This document shows, piece after piece, positions 21,600 to 31,740 of a stretch of DNA of 64,000 nt (the stretch's first letter is position 1; every line of letters begins with the position of its first letter). Source of the stretch: Mesostigma viride. Its lineage: Eukaryota; Streptophyta; Mesostigmatophyceae; Mesostigmatales; Mesostigmataceae. The position numbers were made by a program, and so were the translations under genes. The stretch covers positions 13,381,462 through 13,445,461 of the forward strand of contig RPFO01000213.1 of the NCBI GenBank assembly GCA_009746045.1, read 5' to 3'. The notes beneath the pieces were generated by a model. The model did not search any database. It was not told where the DNA came from and was given only the letters and a program-made list of their open reading frames with translations.

Positions 21600-21786
21600 G
21601 GACCAGTTCACGTATGGCTGCCCATGACCCATCTGTCTGATCTGACAGCAAACATCCTAGCTGCATTCCTCCCATCCACACTCAGCCCCATGCGATCCAG
21701 GAAGTAATCTGCCACAGTCTGCTCTGTCAGTCAGAATGAAGCCCTGCTTGGCCCCCTTCTCCCTGATGCGTGTGAGCCGCTGCAGC
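21600..21786 (-). pseudogene. Host retroelement gag, part 2 (downstream of the element B insertion)
   Basis: The minus strand reads QRLTRIREKGAKQGFIL and, one frame over, TVADYFLDRMGLSVDGRN. It continues the frame broken by element B at 29798. Rejoining at the 5-bp duplication gives a continuous reading frame across the site, which shows that element B landed inside an older gag gene. Confidence 0.6.
21782..21786. other. Target-site duplication GCAGC (left)
   Basis: Matches 29793-29797. Five base pairs is the length usual for copia-type integrases. Confidence 0.85.
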
Positions 21787-22474
21787 AGTTAACGTTCTTA
21801 TGAAACGCAATGTGAAGGATATGGTTGCAATGCAGCAATGTGTGAATATGGTTGGAAACGGAGCTTTGTTAAAATTGGATAATGTTACAGCGCTCACACA
21901 CTTGAGGCTTGTACACGCGTTTGCCAAGTCAAGGCAACACACGTGAGGCGGGCTCGCAAGAGATCTGCCCAAATGGCACTGGTCTATTCTTTATATACTT
22001 GTGCACTGTGCTTGCTAGTCCTGAGCAGCCTAGGAGGCCTGCTCAGTAATAACACTCCCGGTACAGTATTCACTACCTGTACAGCGCCCAGTTCCTATAC
22101 AGTAGGTCTGCCATACAGGTACAGTGACCACAGAGCACAGTCCACAGTGACTATTGCATCTGCACCTAGGACTAAGCCTGCGGTACCAACAGACCACAGG
22201 TTAAGGTTCCTATTTCCTGCGTACGACGTATTAATCCAATACCGTCGTAGGTAGCACCTAATTCCTGTCAGCCCAGGAATTACTGTCGACCCCATATGTC
22301 GTCGGCAAATATTCACGTCCGACTTAGAAGAACAGCCGGCTCGCGCTCGCGCGCGACCGGGAAGTCGGAACGCCATAACTTTCTTGATACTTGTCGGAAT
22401 GAACTCGTTCCGGTGCCGCTGGAATCGCAGAGATATGCCGAATCAGGATCACGCCAATGCGCTTGGCGTTAACT
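21787..22474 (-). repeat. 3' LTR of element B (688 bp)
   Basis: Starts AGTTAACG and ends CGTTAACT, an 8-bp perfect inverted repeat, instead of the usual TG...CA. It contains TATATAAAG on the minus strand (about 22000), the likely promoter box. Confidence 0.93.
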
Positions 22475-22500
22475 CCAATCCTTTCTTTTCTTGAGCTGTA
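22475..22500 (-). promoter_or_regulatory. Polypurine tract of element B
   Basis: On the minus strand AAGAAAAGAAAGGATTGG lies directly before the 3' LTR, the position of the plus-strand primer. From here to 23221 is the element's non-coding 3' region. Confidence 0.75.
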
Positions 22501-23221
22501 GCAGCTCACACAAGTCTACATACAAACACACACAATGGGTACTGGACATCCTCCCCGACTACAAGTCACAACCCGCTGGGCATGACAGTCAGCTTGGATT
22601 CCTTATTATATGTACATAGCACCCATACTGGCTCAGGAGCACAAACAAATTACAATGAGTCCCTATCCCTTCACGGGAGGCTCGTTGTGTTACCCATGTA
22701 CAAGAGGTTGGCCAACTGTGGCAGCCCATAGGTGTTCAGCTAAGAACTTGAGAAGTATGTACAACCTTCAGGACCTTAGGCGAAACCCCACAGATCACCC
22801 ACAACAGCTCATCAGAAAACATTGCTGACCCCCAGACGGGAGTCGGCGCCGGTCTGCTGCCCCTTATCGAACCAGACACAACATCTACGCGAAGCACATG
22901 CAAAACACAAGCTCCTATACTCGTTCCAACCGTGGAAAATCAGGGGACCTGTCGCCACCTCACCAGCATGGTGGATGGGTCAGCCAGTCCGTGAAACTCC
23001 GCCTTAAGACGGCACCAGGGAATCGAACCCCGCCCACAAACCACAGATCTGGGGAAACCTCAGACTGAGATGAAAACCCCAGATAGACATCTCTCCATCA
23101 GAGACAATGTCAGACATTCCCACACCAGAGACATGTCTCACCCCTCAAGGTGTGCTCAGGATTATGTACAATCAAGCTCCCAGCCTGATATCCAGAGACT
23201 TAAGCACCCAGCTCTCAGCTT

Positions 23222-26200
23222 TTAGACAGATAGACCGACTTGACAGTCAGCATTCATGAGCTTCCTCAGTACATTGTACTGGGCTGGGGCCTTGTGTGGC
23301 AGCTTTGTCAATGCATCAGCAGGGTTCTCCTCGCCAGGGATATGCTTCAAGTCAACCAAACTGGCCAACTCCTTCAGCAACAAATAATCCAGGTCCCGGC
23401 TTCTGGCCAGCTGCTTGTGAACAAACTGGACCATACCCATGCTGTCTGTTAGCAACAACGTCTCCATCTGCAAGGTCCAAGGGGTAACTGAAGCCAGCTC
23501 CAGCATTAACTCCTTTATGTACAGGCTGGACTGGATCCCCTCGCATATGGCCCTGCATTCTGCCACATCTGAACTGATACAGACCCTCTTCTGCAGTCTG
23601 CTGTACCAGCTGAACAAACTTGCCCTGCTCTGATAAAAAGCAAACAGAGCAGCAGATCTCCCCCTGACCTTGGTAACCTGGCGAGCATCCATGGAACTGT
23701 CAACAAAGATCTCCAAGGTGATAGGCTGGGCAAAGTCAATCCCAGACAAAATCAGATCAGGGGTACTCTCCACCAACCGGGCTATGACTCGAGGCTTCTC
23801 ATCCTCAAGCACCTCATCAGGCATTCTGCTATGGACCATCAAAGACGGACCACAGATGCTGGCAAACCAGGCCCACATGCCTCTCAACTCAGGTCCTGCA
23901 GCCTGGGTGATCTTCTCTGGCAAGGCCTTCACAATGGTCTGTTTATAATCTCCTCCAGCCTGAAGCCTGATACTCCACTCCCCGTCCCTCCTGAACAGGG
24001 TAGCCTGCATTCCACAGAACACTACAGGCTTGTTGGGCTCCTGCCACAGCTCCTTGCCCAGTGAAAACTTGCCACTGATGACAGGAATAAACTTCTTCAG
24101 CCAGGTCGTGGGGGCTAGCAAATGCAGATCATCTCCATGCAAACTAGCATACACTGGCAGACCCTCCCATTGGGCCAGCAGCAAACAGGGATCAACTGAA
24201 GACACTCTCAAGCCACACTCACTGATCAGAGCTTCCTGCAGCGTGAGTCTCCAGATGATTGGGCTCGACCTGAGTCCTTCCAGGCCCTTCAGAATAACCA
24301 GGAATTGTTGATGCAGCTCCAGCTTCCAGATGGCAGGCACCTCAACACAGTAAGGCTCATCCTGCTTCCACACCCTCCTGGCCACTTCTGGATCAGATTT
24401 TAAAAATGCCCTCTTGAAGTCCAGCAGCACTGATGACATAGCTGCTCCCCTGTTCAGCAACCCCACGTAGAGACATAGCAAAATTCTCCATGTGTCGTGT
24501 AGCATCCCTGGCGTGTATAGCTCCTCTCCTGGCAGACTCCCCGTGCCGTGATACTCATTCAGGACAGGCCTGACATGGGGCACTGATACCTCATCCACAA
24601 CCTTCCTCTTCAGCACAAATCTCAAAGCAAGCTTCCTTGATGCTGGGGGACGTCTGTCTGTTGGTGCAGCACACTCAAACTGCAACCACTCCTCCAATGC
24701 CTTGGAGAAGGCGAGCTTCCAAGCCTCAAACAAAGTAGGCGAGCTCATCTCTTGGACCAGCTGGTCATATGTCAAAGGAGAGTGTGCAGCAAGGCTCCTG
24801 TGAGTTATGCCAATACTGCTGGGGTGCAACACAGCTGGAATCACCAAACTGGCCGCTGGGGGCACCTCCCCTTCATCCCATTTTACACCCTTGACCGGCT
24901 TGGCCCTGCACCTGACTGGAAATGTTGTCCTGAAATTTTCTAGGGGAATCATCCCCCAGCCATCTCTTCTCAGAGCTGTAGCTCTGATAGAAATCCCAGG
25001 ATTGCCCAGAAAATTCTGACCCAAAATCACAGGGCCATCATAGTCCTCTAGGACAAGGAAGGTCACATCCACACCCATGACAGGGGCAGTAACCTCTCCC
25101 AACACCCTTAGATGCGTCCTACCACTGAAATCAGACACCCAGGGGCAACTTGGTTCTCCGACCAGCAGTTCTCCTGTATGCTGAGGTCCCATGACAGAAA
25201 CCTGTGCATTGGTATCTATCTCCATGGCAGCTACCTCAGGTTCATCCAACTGGACAAGCTTGGACACCTTAGGCTCCTTCTTGGCTCTTTGCAAAGCCTG
25301 TACAATATCTGATAGACGCACACCCCTAGGCCTGGTGTCGGGCCGTTCCGGAGGTGCAGCCTGTCCGCCTGCTTGCCCAACCACCGTATGTGAAGGTACC
25401 CCAGGGGCCGGGCCAGGGTCACCCTGAGGGCTCGATACAGCTGTAGCACCCTGATCAGGAAGCTCCACGTCACCCCCGCCTTGTACACCAGCGGGCACCT
25501 GGAAGAGGTCTCCTTGATTACCTCCCCGGGGACGGATCTTTGACCAGGACAGACGGTGCACTGCTTGGGAGCCATCAATGGCCACCCAGCACTTATGGCC
25601 AGCGGCTTCTACTCGGGTCACCACCCCATCATGCCAGCTGCCACGTTTCCCTGGAAAGCTTGGTTCCTTCCACACAACAACCTGTTGTCCAACGTTAGGT
25701 TCTAGGACACTCCAGCCCTTGTCTTTCTGCCTCAGCTTGAGGAACTTGGCCTCTAGCTTCTCCTTCCATGCCTGCTCAGCATCAGCTGGCAGCATCCTGG
25801 TATGCAGCATAAGAGGATTGATGGCAATGTCACCAAAGAACATGGGAGTCCTCAGGTTCAGCCTGTCCTCCACAGAACGTAGCCATGCAGATGTCACAAT
25901 GGCAGATGACGTCCTTGGAATCCTCTCCACCAGCAGCACAGTCTTGATCTCTTGGATGGCTCTCTCCACCACCCCTTGCTGGCCGTGGCTCTCCCTGGGT
26001 GTAATCAGCAACTCTGGAAACTCTGGCAGGTTCTCACAGCACTCAAACTGAATGTCACACTGCAACAACTCCAACCCAGGGTACCTGCTCCTTGTCAACT
26101 TCAGAGCAGCAATCAATGTAGGCTTCTCCATGTCAGGCAGGATCTCTAGGGTCTTGTACTTGGTATATCTGTCCACTGCCACCAGCAGCTTCAAACCCCT

Positions 26201-26812
26201 GATTCTCTGAATATCTACCTGCACATGGCCTGGCTGCAAAATAGGAGTCCTGGCATGAGACTGCTTGGGCTTTCTAGCAACTAGCCTGCACTTGCAAGCT
26301 TGAGCAACCTGTTGGCAGATGGAGTACAACTCACTTCCTCCCAGCCGTCTAGCAACTTGCAAAGACTGAGCTGCATGGCCAAACATGGTATGCAACCTTG
26401 AGGCAATGTCATACAAGAGAGAAAATCTTTTATTGTCATTATTAGCACTCAAGGTATGTACAGATCCCTTATGTACAGGAGGCACCAGGGTCGTGCCTGT
26501 CAGACTGTCTCCAGCCCTATCCTCATCCTGACCATCCTGTGCCAGTCCTGCACGGTCAGAATGCTTCTGAGATCCACCTGGGTCCACATCACCAGGTCCT
26601 ACCTCAGGCTCAGCACCGCCATGGCGGGCACGTTGGCGAGTAACCACTGCAGCTACAGCTGGCATACTCTCTGTGGTAACCAAGCTTGCCCCATCGTGTC
26701 CAATAGGCTCTTTCACTAGAGCATGGGGCTGCCCCTCACTGCCGTCACTAGCAGCTACATTACACACCCCTGGGGGCACCCTCCAGGGTTCAGGGATGTG
26801 TGCAGGCTCAAG
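23222..26812 (-). CDS. pol: Element B pol: integrase, protease, RT, RNase H
   Basis: The frame is open from directly after the gag stop (26813-26815) to TAA 23222. No ATG lies near its start. Residues are counted from 26779. Integrase finger about 130-165 (HTMFGH, then CKC, slightly degenerate). DDE core: D189 (HVQVDIQ), D242 (LLQCDIQF), E272 (GVVERAIQ). Then an integrase C-terminal region. Retropepsin-like protease: IDTNAQVSVMG at about 521 (usual DTGA has Asn for Gly) and VILGQNFL at about 584. RT about 715-890: LRFVLKRK, LDFKRAFLKSD, and LHGDDLHLL as the catalytic box. RNase H about 1010-1170: FVDSSMDARQ, AECRAI, LLLTDSMG, and NPADALTK, the Ty1/copia hallmark. It copies the element's RNA and integrates the DNA. 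All catalytic acids are present. Confidence 0.9.
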   Translation of the reverse strand, partial: LEPAHIPEPWRVPPGVCNVAASDGSEGQPHALVKEPIGHDGASLVTTESMPAVAAVVTRQRARHGGAEPEVGPGDVDPGGSQKHSDRAGLAQDGQDEDRAGDSLTGTTLVPPVHKGSVHTLSANNDNKRFSLLYDIASRLHTMFGHAAQSLQVARRLGGSELYSICQQVAQACKCRLVARKPKQSHARTPILQPGHVQVDIQRIRGLKLLVAVDRYTKYKTLEILPDMEKPTLIAALKLTRSRYPGLELLQCDIQFECCENLPEFPELLITPRESHGQQGVVERAIQEIKTVLLVERIPRTSSAIVTSAWLRSVEDRLNLRTPMFFGDIAINPLMLHTRMLPADAEQAWKEKLEAKFLKLRQKDKGWSVLEPNVGQQVVVWKEPSFPGKRGSWHDGVVTRVEAAGHKCWVAIDGSQAVHRLSWSKIRPRGGNQGDLFQVPAGVQGGGDVELPDQGATAVSSPQGDPGPAPGVPSHTVVGQAGGQAAPPERPDTRPRGVRLSDIVQALQRAKKEPKVSKLVQLDEPEVAAMEIDTNAQVSVMGPQHTGELLVGEPSCPWVSDFSGRTHLRVLGEVTAPVMGVDVTFLVLEDYDGPVILGQNFLGNPGISIRATALRRDGWGMIPLENFRTTFPVRCRAKPVKGVKWDEGEVPPAASLVIPAVLHPSSIGITHRSLAAHSPLTYDQLVQEMSSPTLFEAWKLAFSKALEEWLQFECAAPTDRRPPASRKLALRFVLKRKVVDEVSVPHVRPVLNEYHGTGSLPGEELYTPGMLHDTWRILLCLYVGLLNRGAAMSSVLLDFKRAFLKSDPEVARRVWKQDEPYCVEVPAIWKLELHQQFLVILKGLEGLRSSPIIWRLTLQEALISECGLRVSSVDPCLLLAQWEGLPVYASLHGDDLHLLAPTTWLKKFIPVISGKFSLGKELWQEPNKPVVFCGMQATLFRRDGEWSIRLQAGGDYKQTIVKALPEKITQAAGPELRGMWAWFASICGPSLMVHSRMPDEVLEDEKPRVIARLVESTPDLILSGIDFAQPITLEIFVDSSMDARQVTKVRGRSAALFAFYQSRASLFSWYSRLQKRVCISSDVAECRAICEGIQSSLYIKELMLELASVTPWTLQMETLLLTDSMGMVQFVHKQLARSRDLDYLLLKELASLVDLKHIPGEENPADALTKLPHKAPAQYNVLRKLMNADCQVGLSV

Positions 26813-27960
26813 TCAATGATCAGCAGCCTTGCCCTTGCCCTTATCCTGGGATGGACCAGCCTTGTCCTTGCTGCCACCCTGAGCTGGCTTGCTCTGACCT
26901 TCCTGCCTCAGGTACGAGGGACACTCATTCCTGAAGTGACCCTTCCCCTGGCAGAAATAACATTCCACCTGACTGATGTCCCGTGAGGTCCCACTGCTGG
27001 GCCCAGCCTTGGGAGGACCACCCACCCTCTTGAAGTCAAACTGGGACTGTGGATGTCCCGACTTCGGCGGGGTCCCCCGTCCAGCCCTTCTGTCACGCCC
27101 CCTCCTGGACCTTCCTCGACCCCTTGAAGAGGTCTCAGGCCCTCTCGAGGACGCTGGGCCCCCGTGGCCCGATCCCCTCATGGACTTAACCGGGTTCAGC
27201 GGCCTCCTCATCCCCTGACGAGGGCGCTTACCACCCACGTACTTGCCGCTGAAACACTCATACAACTGGTCCGTCATGGCTGCCCAGCCATGGACCTGTC
27301 GCATGTGGATGGTCACATTATCCATGGTGACCGGATCCAGCTGCAGCGACTTGAGAAAGTCGCCCATGGCCATCCGATCTGCGACGAAGAAGCCCTTGGC
27401 CATGGCGTCCTCCCTCAGCTTGACGAAGTCTTCAAAGGCGTGGACCACTAGCTGCCCCTTGATGGGCTTGTAGTCCAGGTATTCTTGCTTCAGGTGGGAC
27501 CCATCTATGGTCCTCTTGTCACTCAGGAACACCTGAGTCGCGTCATAAACGCCGCCCAGGTGTCCCCCGCCGCGTGTCGCTCCCGAACAAACTTGAACAG
27601 CCGCCTCGCCGACTGCCTTATGTAGGCACTAGACGCCAGGATGCGAAGCTTGTCACCGGTGTATATCTCCGTGTACAAGTTCATGTCCTCTAACATCCTC
27701 TCAGCATCCCGGGGCTGCCAATTGTCCTTGATGGACTGAAACTGGCCTAGCACCGCGTACCCCTCAGCCACGGTCGGTCGCTTAGGCGCCGCTTGATCTG
27801 CGGCTGGCGCGTTCTGACCGCCCTGCGATCCTTGGCTCTGATTATCTGGCACCTCAGCCTGGTCTCCCAGCGCCTGGCCGTCCCCGCGTCCATCGCGTCC
27901 ACCGCGTCCATCGCGTCCATCTCGTCCATCCATCCCAGCGCCGCGCCGCGCAAAGCCCAT
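26813..27960 (-). CDS. gag: Element B gag with one frameshift and terminal TGA
   Basis: ATG 27960 (MGFARRGAGMDG). First comes a 9-bp GAC-GGA-CGC type repeat giving DGRDGRDGRGGRDGR. Then the capsid-like block, with YIRQSARRLFKFVRE, ends at 27523 in one frame. The rest (FLSDKRTIDGSHLKQEYL onward) is one frame over from about 27530, so there is a single-base indel. Arg/Gly-rich sequence and the CCHC knuckle CYFCQGKGHFRNEC follow. Gag ends KGKAADH then TGA at 26815-26813, and pol continues in the same frame. It forms the virus-like particle and binds the RNA. Confidence 0.8.
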
Positions 27961-29105
27961 AAAGCCGCTTGTTGGTCAATAGCTCCATCACTCCATGATG
28001 GCCTCTGTTCAGATCTGCTACAGCCAGCCAAGTGGCCAAGCAGCAATTAAAGCAATATAAGCTACTGAACAAGAAAGGAAAGTGCCAAGTGTTACCACTC
28101 AGGCAAGACCACCACGGCTGGCCCCAGGCGCGTCCTGGTTCTCCTTGTCGCTGTCGTGTCGCTGTCGCTCACCACAATCAGCTCTGGCACCCTGCTACCC
28201 GCTGCGCCGTCGTCGACCCGCTGTCGGCCCGCGATGACTGAATCGTCACCGTTGGTATAGTAGACAGGTGACAACCCGTCGTTGGCACCCCGCGGATTGT
28301 ATCTTGGCACCTCGTGGTCGCCAAGTGCCTCGTCGCCTAGCCCAGCGACGCCCCTGCTCCCACCTCAAGGTCACTATCGTAACCAAGAGGGCAAACTCTT
28401 CCCAACGCGTCACACGAACGCGAAGGGGTTGGGGCAGTTCCTGAAAAGGAACCCTTGCTCGCTCCGGAAACCTGCCGACTCGTGCCGCACGCTGTCCTCC
28501 GGTGATGGCTTCCGCTGTCGCCCCGACCTCTGCAAGCCGCCTGTAGCGCTCCGCTCCGCGTCGTTCACGTAACTGGTCCCGCTGCAACACCCTCGTCGCC
28601 GATTACGCCTGCGAAAGTACGTGGTACACCCGCACCCGCTGCTGCCGGTACGAACTCGTGTCGCACTGCACCAGCTGCCTCCGCAGCCTCTCCTCGCCTA
28701 GCCGCCAACTCCGCACGCACCCGCTCAGCTACTGCTGTAATCACCGTCTGGATGCCGACCAAACCGTGAAGCTCTGCTCGAGGTCGTCGATGCTCCGGTG
28801 CTCCGGAATGACGATGGTTTGGACGTGCGCAGAATTCGCTCCCAATCTTCGACCTGGTCGTCGACGAATTGCACGAAGCTGCGATTAACAGGCGGACGAT
28901 CTGCAAGCAATAAAGATAGATCTCGAACGACACGACGCAATTCAGGCGAAATCGAACCCCCAGCAGACTGCCGAAACCGGAAATTCTGCTGCCGTTGTTC
29001 TTCCTGCACCATTCACCACCGGACGAGCTTCTCGCGTCGTCAACGCTGCACACCGCAACCAGCAACGACCCTCCTGGCCGTTCCGCTGAGACTGGTTGTA
29101 ATTTG
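27961..29105 (-). other. Element B leader with possible broken upstream ORF
   Basis: 1.1 kb between the 5' LTR and the gag ATG. From ATG about 29012 (MVQEEQRQQNFRFRQSAGG) a 95-codon frame runs to 28725. Charged, coiled-coil-like sequence continues in other frames to about 28250. This may be an additional gag-like ORF, now broken, or a structured leader. The sequence next to the LTR (CAAATTACAACCAGTCTCAG) is not a standard tRNA 3'-end primer site. Confidence 0.4.
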
Positions 29106-29792
29106 AGTTAACGTTCTTATGAAACGCAATGTGAAGGATATGGTTGCAATGCAGCAATGTGTGAATATGGTTGGAAACGGAGCTTTGTTAAAATTGGATA
29201 ATGTTACAGCGCTCACACACTTGAGGCTTGTACACGCGTTTGCCAAGTCAAGGCAACACACGTGAGGCGGGCTCGCAAGAGATGCCCAATGGCACTGGCC
29301 TATTCTTTATATACTTGTGCACTGTGCTTGCTAGTCCTGAGCAGCCTAGGAGGCCTGCTCAGTAATAACACTCCCGGTACAGTATTCACTACCTGTACAG
29401 CGCCCAGTTCCTATACAGTAGGTCTGCCATACAGGTACAGTGACCACAGAGCACAGTCCACAGTGACTATTGCATCTGCACCTAGGACTAAGCCTGCGGT
29501 ACCAACAGACCACAGGTTAAGGTTCCTATTTCCTGCGTACGACGTATTAATCCAATACCGTCGTAGGTTTAGCACCTAATTCCTGTCAGCCCAGGAATTA
29601 CTGTCGACCCCATATGTCGTCGGCAAATATTCACGTCCGACTTAGAAGAACAGCCGGCTCGCGCTCGCGCGCGACCGGGAAGTCGGAATGCCATAACTTT
29701 CTTGATACTTGTCGGAATGAACTCGTTCCGGTGCCGCTGGAATCGCAGAGATATGCCGAATCAGGATCACGCCAATGCGCTTGGCGTTAACT
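29106..29792 (-). repeat. 5' LTR of element B (687 bp)
   Basis: Near-identical to 21787-22474, with the same AGTTAACG...CGTTAACT ends. On the minus strand it carries the element promoter with a TATATAAAG box near 29308. Confidence 0.93.
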
Positions 29793-29797
29793 GCAGC

Positions 29798-31740
29798 TCC
29801 TCAGCTATTGTGCCCTTGATCTCAAAGGTATCATAGCCTAGCTTGTAGTGATTCGTGAGGTTGAGGACTTTATTAGAGAACTCCTTACGCAGGCCCTCAA
29901 GGAACTGAAGCCACATGTCAGCTTGTCCTTGACTGCGGTCCTGGTCTTGTCTCTCACACGCTCACTCGAATCCCTATTAGCTGTGGAGGTGTGGAATACC
30001 TGCCCAAGGTTGACAGTGGGATCTACAGAGCAGGCTACCAGCTCCACATCCTCCAACCACTTATCTAGCTCTGCCTGTCCCACAGGAGGCTTCAGAGGCT
30101 TCTGGCCATTCATCACAGCCACAGCGCTCATATGAGGTCCGACTGAGTACATGGCAAGGCGCGGGCGTCACTACCTATGGCAGGAGCCACTGCTGCCGTT
30201 GGCATAGGTACACTAGGACTAGGCGTAGGAACGATAGGATCAGCCACACGAGCACTCTTACCCAGTGCCCTGACGCTCCTGCTCCTCATGGCCCTCCCCC
30301 GTCAGCACCACGCCGTCGGTTGGCCACTGCGCCCTGTCCTCCCCTTGTGCAGTCTCCTTCCTCTTCCAGTTAGCTGCCCTCCTGCCATTGACGCCCTCTG
30401 CCGTTGGGATTGCCTCCCCCACCGGTAAGACGTTGGCAGGTCCATCCTATGCTCCCACTGTTCCTCCACCAGCTGACGCCCGCCCCGCTCCTGCTGCCGC
30501 CCCCACGTGTGCTACAAAGCATTATAAAATTCAACAAGCAACGCGGCTACATGGCTGCTGGGATAGCTTAGCCTGACGATGCATCCGCTCCAGGCGATGC
30601 CACCTCCTGGCCTGCTCTCGCCTGTGCCGCCTCACGATCTTGCTCAGCTCGCACTGCTGCACTCTCAGCAACAGGAGTTGCCGGTGTTGCGACAATCTGG
30701 AGGTCTGGATTGACTGAGTCTCCCTGAGGACACAACTCACCGGGCGTCGATCGCCCTCCTAACGCTCGACCTCAAGCTTAGCTTCGTCTGGATTATGAAA
30801 CCACACAAGGTTTCGAACCCACCGGGTACCGCCGCCAGCAAGCTCGATCTGCTCGCCTCGGCCGAACCTGTCGTATTCGTGAGTCGACTCACGAGGGATG
30901 TGCAGATCAGCTTTCTGCCTCTCCTCGTAAGTCTCGTTGGTACCGTCGCCCTCGTCGATGCGCTGGGCAGACCTCGCCACTGAACCCTCCGGCTTGTCGG
31001 TCCACTCGAAGTGAACGTCCTCGGGCGTCTTCTCGACCCCGGTCACGATCTCCACCTCTGGACCCCACCCCGAAGTGGTTTCCCTCCTGGCGTGTCTAGT
31101 CGGGTATACACCCCGAACGGCTGAGTGCATGGTAATATAAAATCGGTCCGGCGTATCTTCGTGACTCTTGCAAAAGAACAGCGACCAGATTTTCAATGGT
31201 TTGAGCAAATACCTCCGCAGTGCTCCACGGGTTGACGACCTCGCGGGCACGAGCGTTGCGGATGATGTCAAATTCCGGCACACCCTCCCCCAGCGCTGCT
31301 GTCGCCACCCAGCGGTTAAACAGCCTAGTGCTACCTAGCACCGTCGCCACAATCTGGCTTAAGCTCTTCAGTTCCCTGGCAAGGTCTAGCGCTGCGGTTG
31401 TGATATATGGCCGCCCTGACAGGCGACCTCTGCGCCGTTGGACGTAGCCGCAAGTGCGTCTCGAAGCCGCACTAGCTCTTCCACCGCGACCCGCCCTGCC
31501 TCGCCTGGGGATATATACTACTACGCCGCGAGCCCTTTGAACAATCGGGTCCGCCGCCGCTAGCCTGTTTCCTCCTCCCGACACCGCTACCCACCCCCGT
31601 CTTCTGCCAAGCCCCTTGCAATATAGGCAGCTTGCACGAACGTAGGAGTGTTTGCTTGATTGCGGTAAGGAAAGAACGCTTGCGATCACGCTGGTCACCT
31701 GCTTCTCCCGCGCCGTTGCCGTTAGACGATGAACCAGACA
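29798..31740 (-). pseudogene. Host retroelement gag, part 1 (interrupted by element B)
   Basis: Minus-strand coding remnants lie in several frames. 31740-31472 begins MSGSSSNGNGAGEAGDQRDR. 31283-30759 has EDVHFEWTDKPEGSVARSAQ and ends DEAKLEVER. About 30700-30590 is Ala/Glu-rich coil. 30152-29838 carries GQAELDKWLEDVELVACS, then VRDKTRTAVKDKL. The last part, in a shifted frame, reads LGYDTFEIKGTIAEELQ into the insertion point. The helical KWLEDVELV block looks like a retrotransposon capsid. No pol is seen. The N-terminal portion could be an unrelated gene; the part near 29798 is best supported. Confidence 0.5.

Larger units (their letters stand above)
21787..29792 (-). mobile_element. Element B: young LTR retrotransposon, order gag-INT-PR-RT-RH
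   Basis: An 8.0-kb element on the minus strand with LTRs 21787-22474 and 29106-29792. GCAGC is duplicated at 21782-21786 and 29793-29797. A purine-rich tract lies just inside the 3' LTR. The LTRs differ by only two substitutions and three small indels (about 99 % identity), so insertion was recent. Gag (27960-26813) and pol (to 23222) share one frame apart from one indel in gag and a single TGA between them. RT and RNase H are Ty1/copia-like, but protease lies between integrase and RT. The pol reading frame is uninterrupted for 1,185 codons, so the copy may be or recently was active. Confidence 0.93.
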
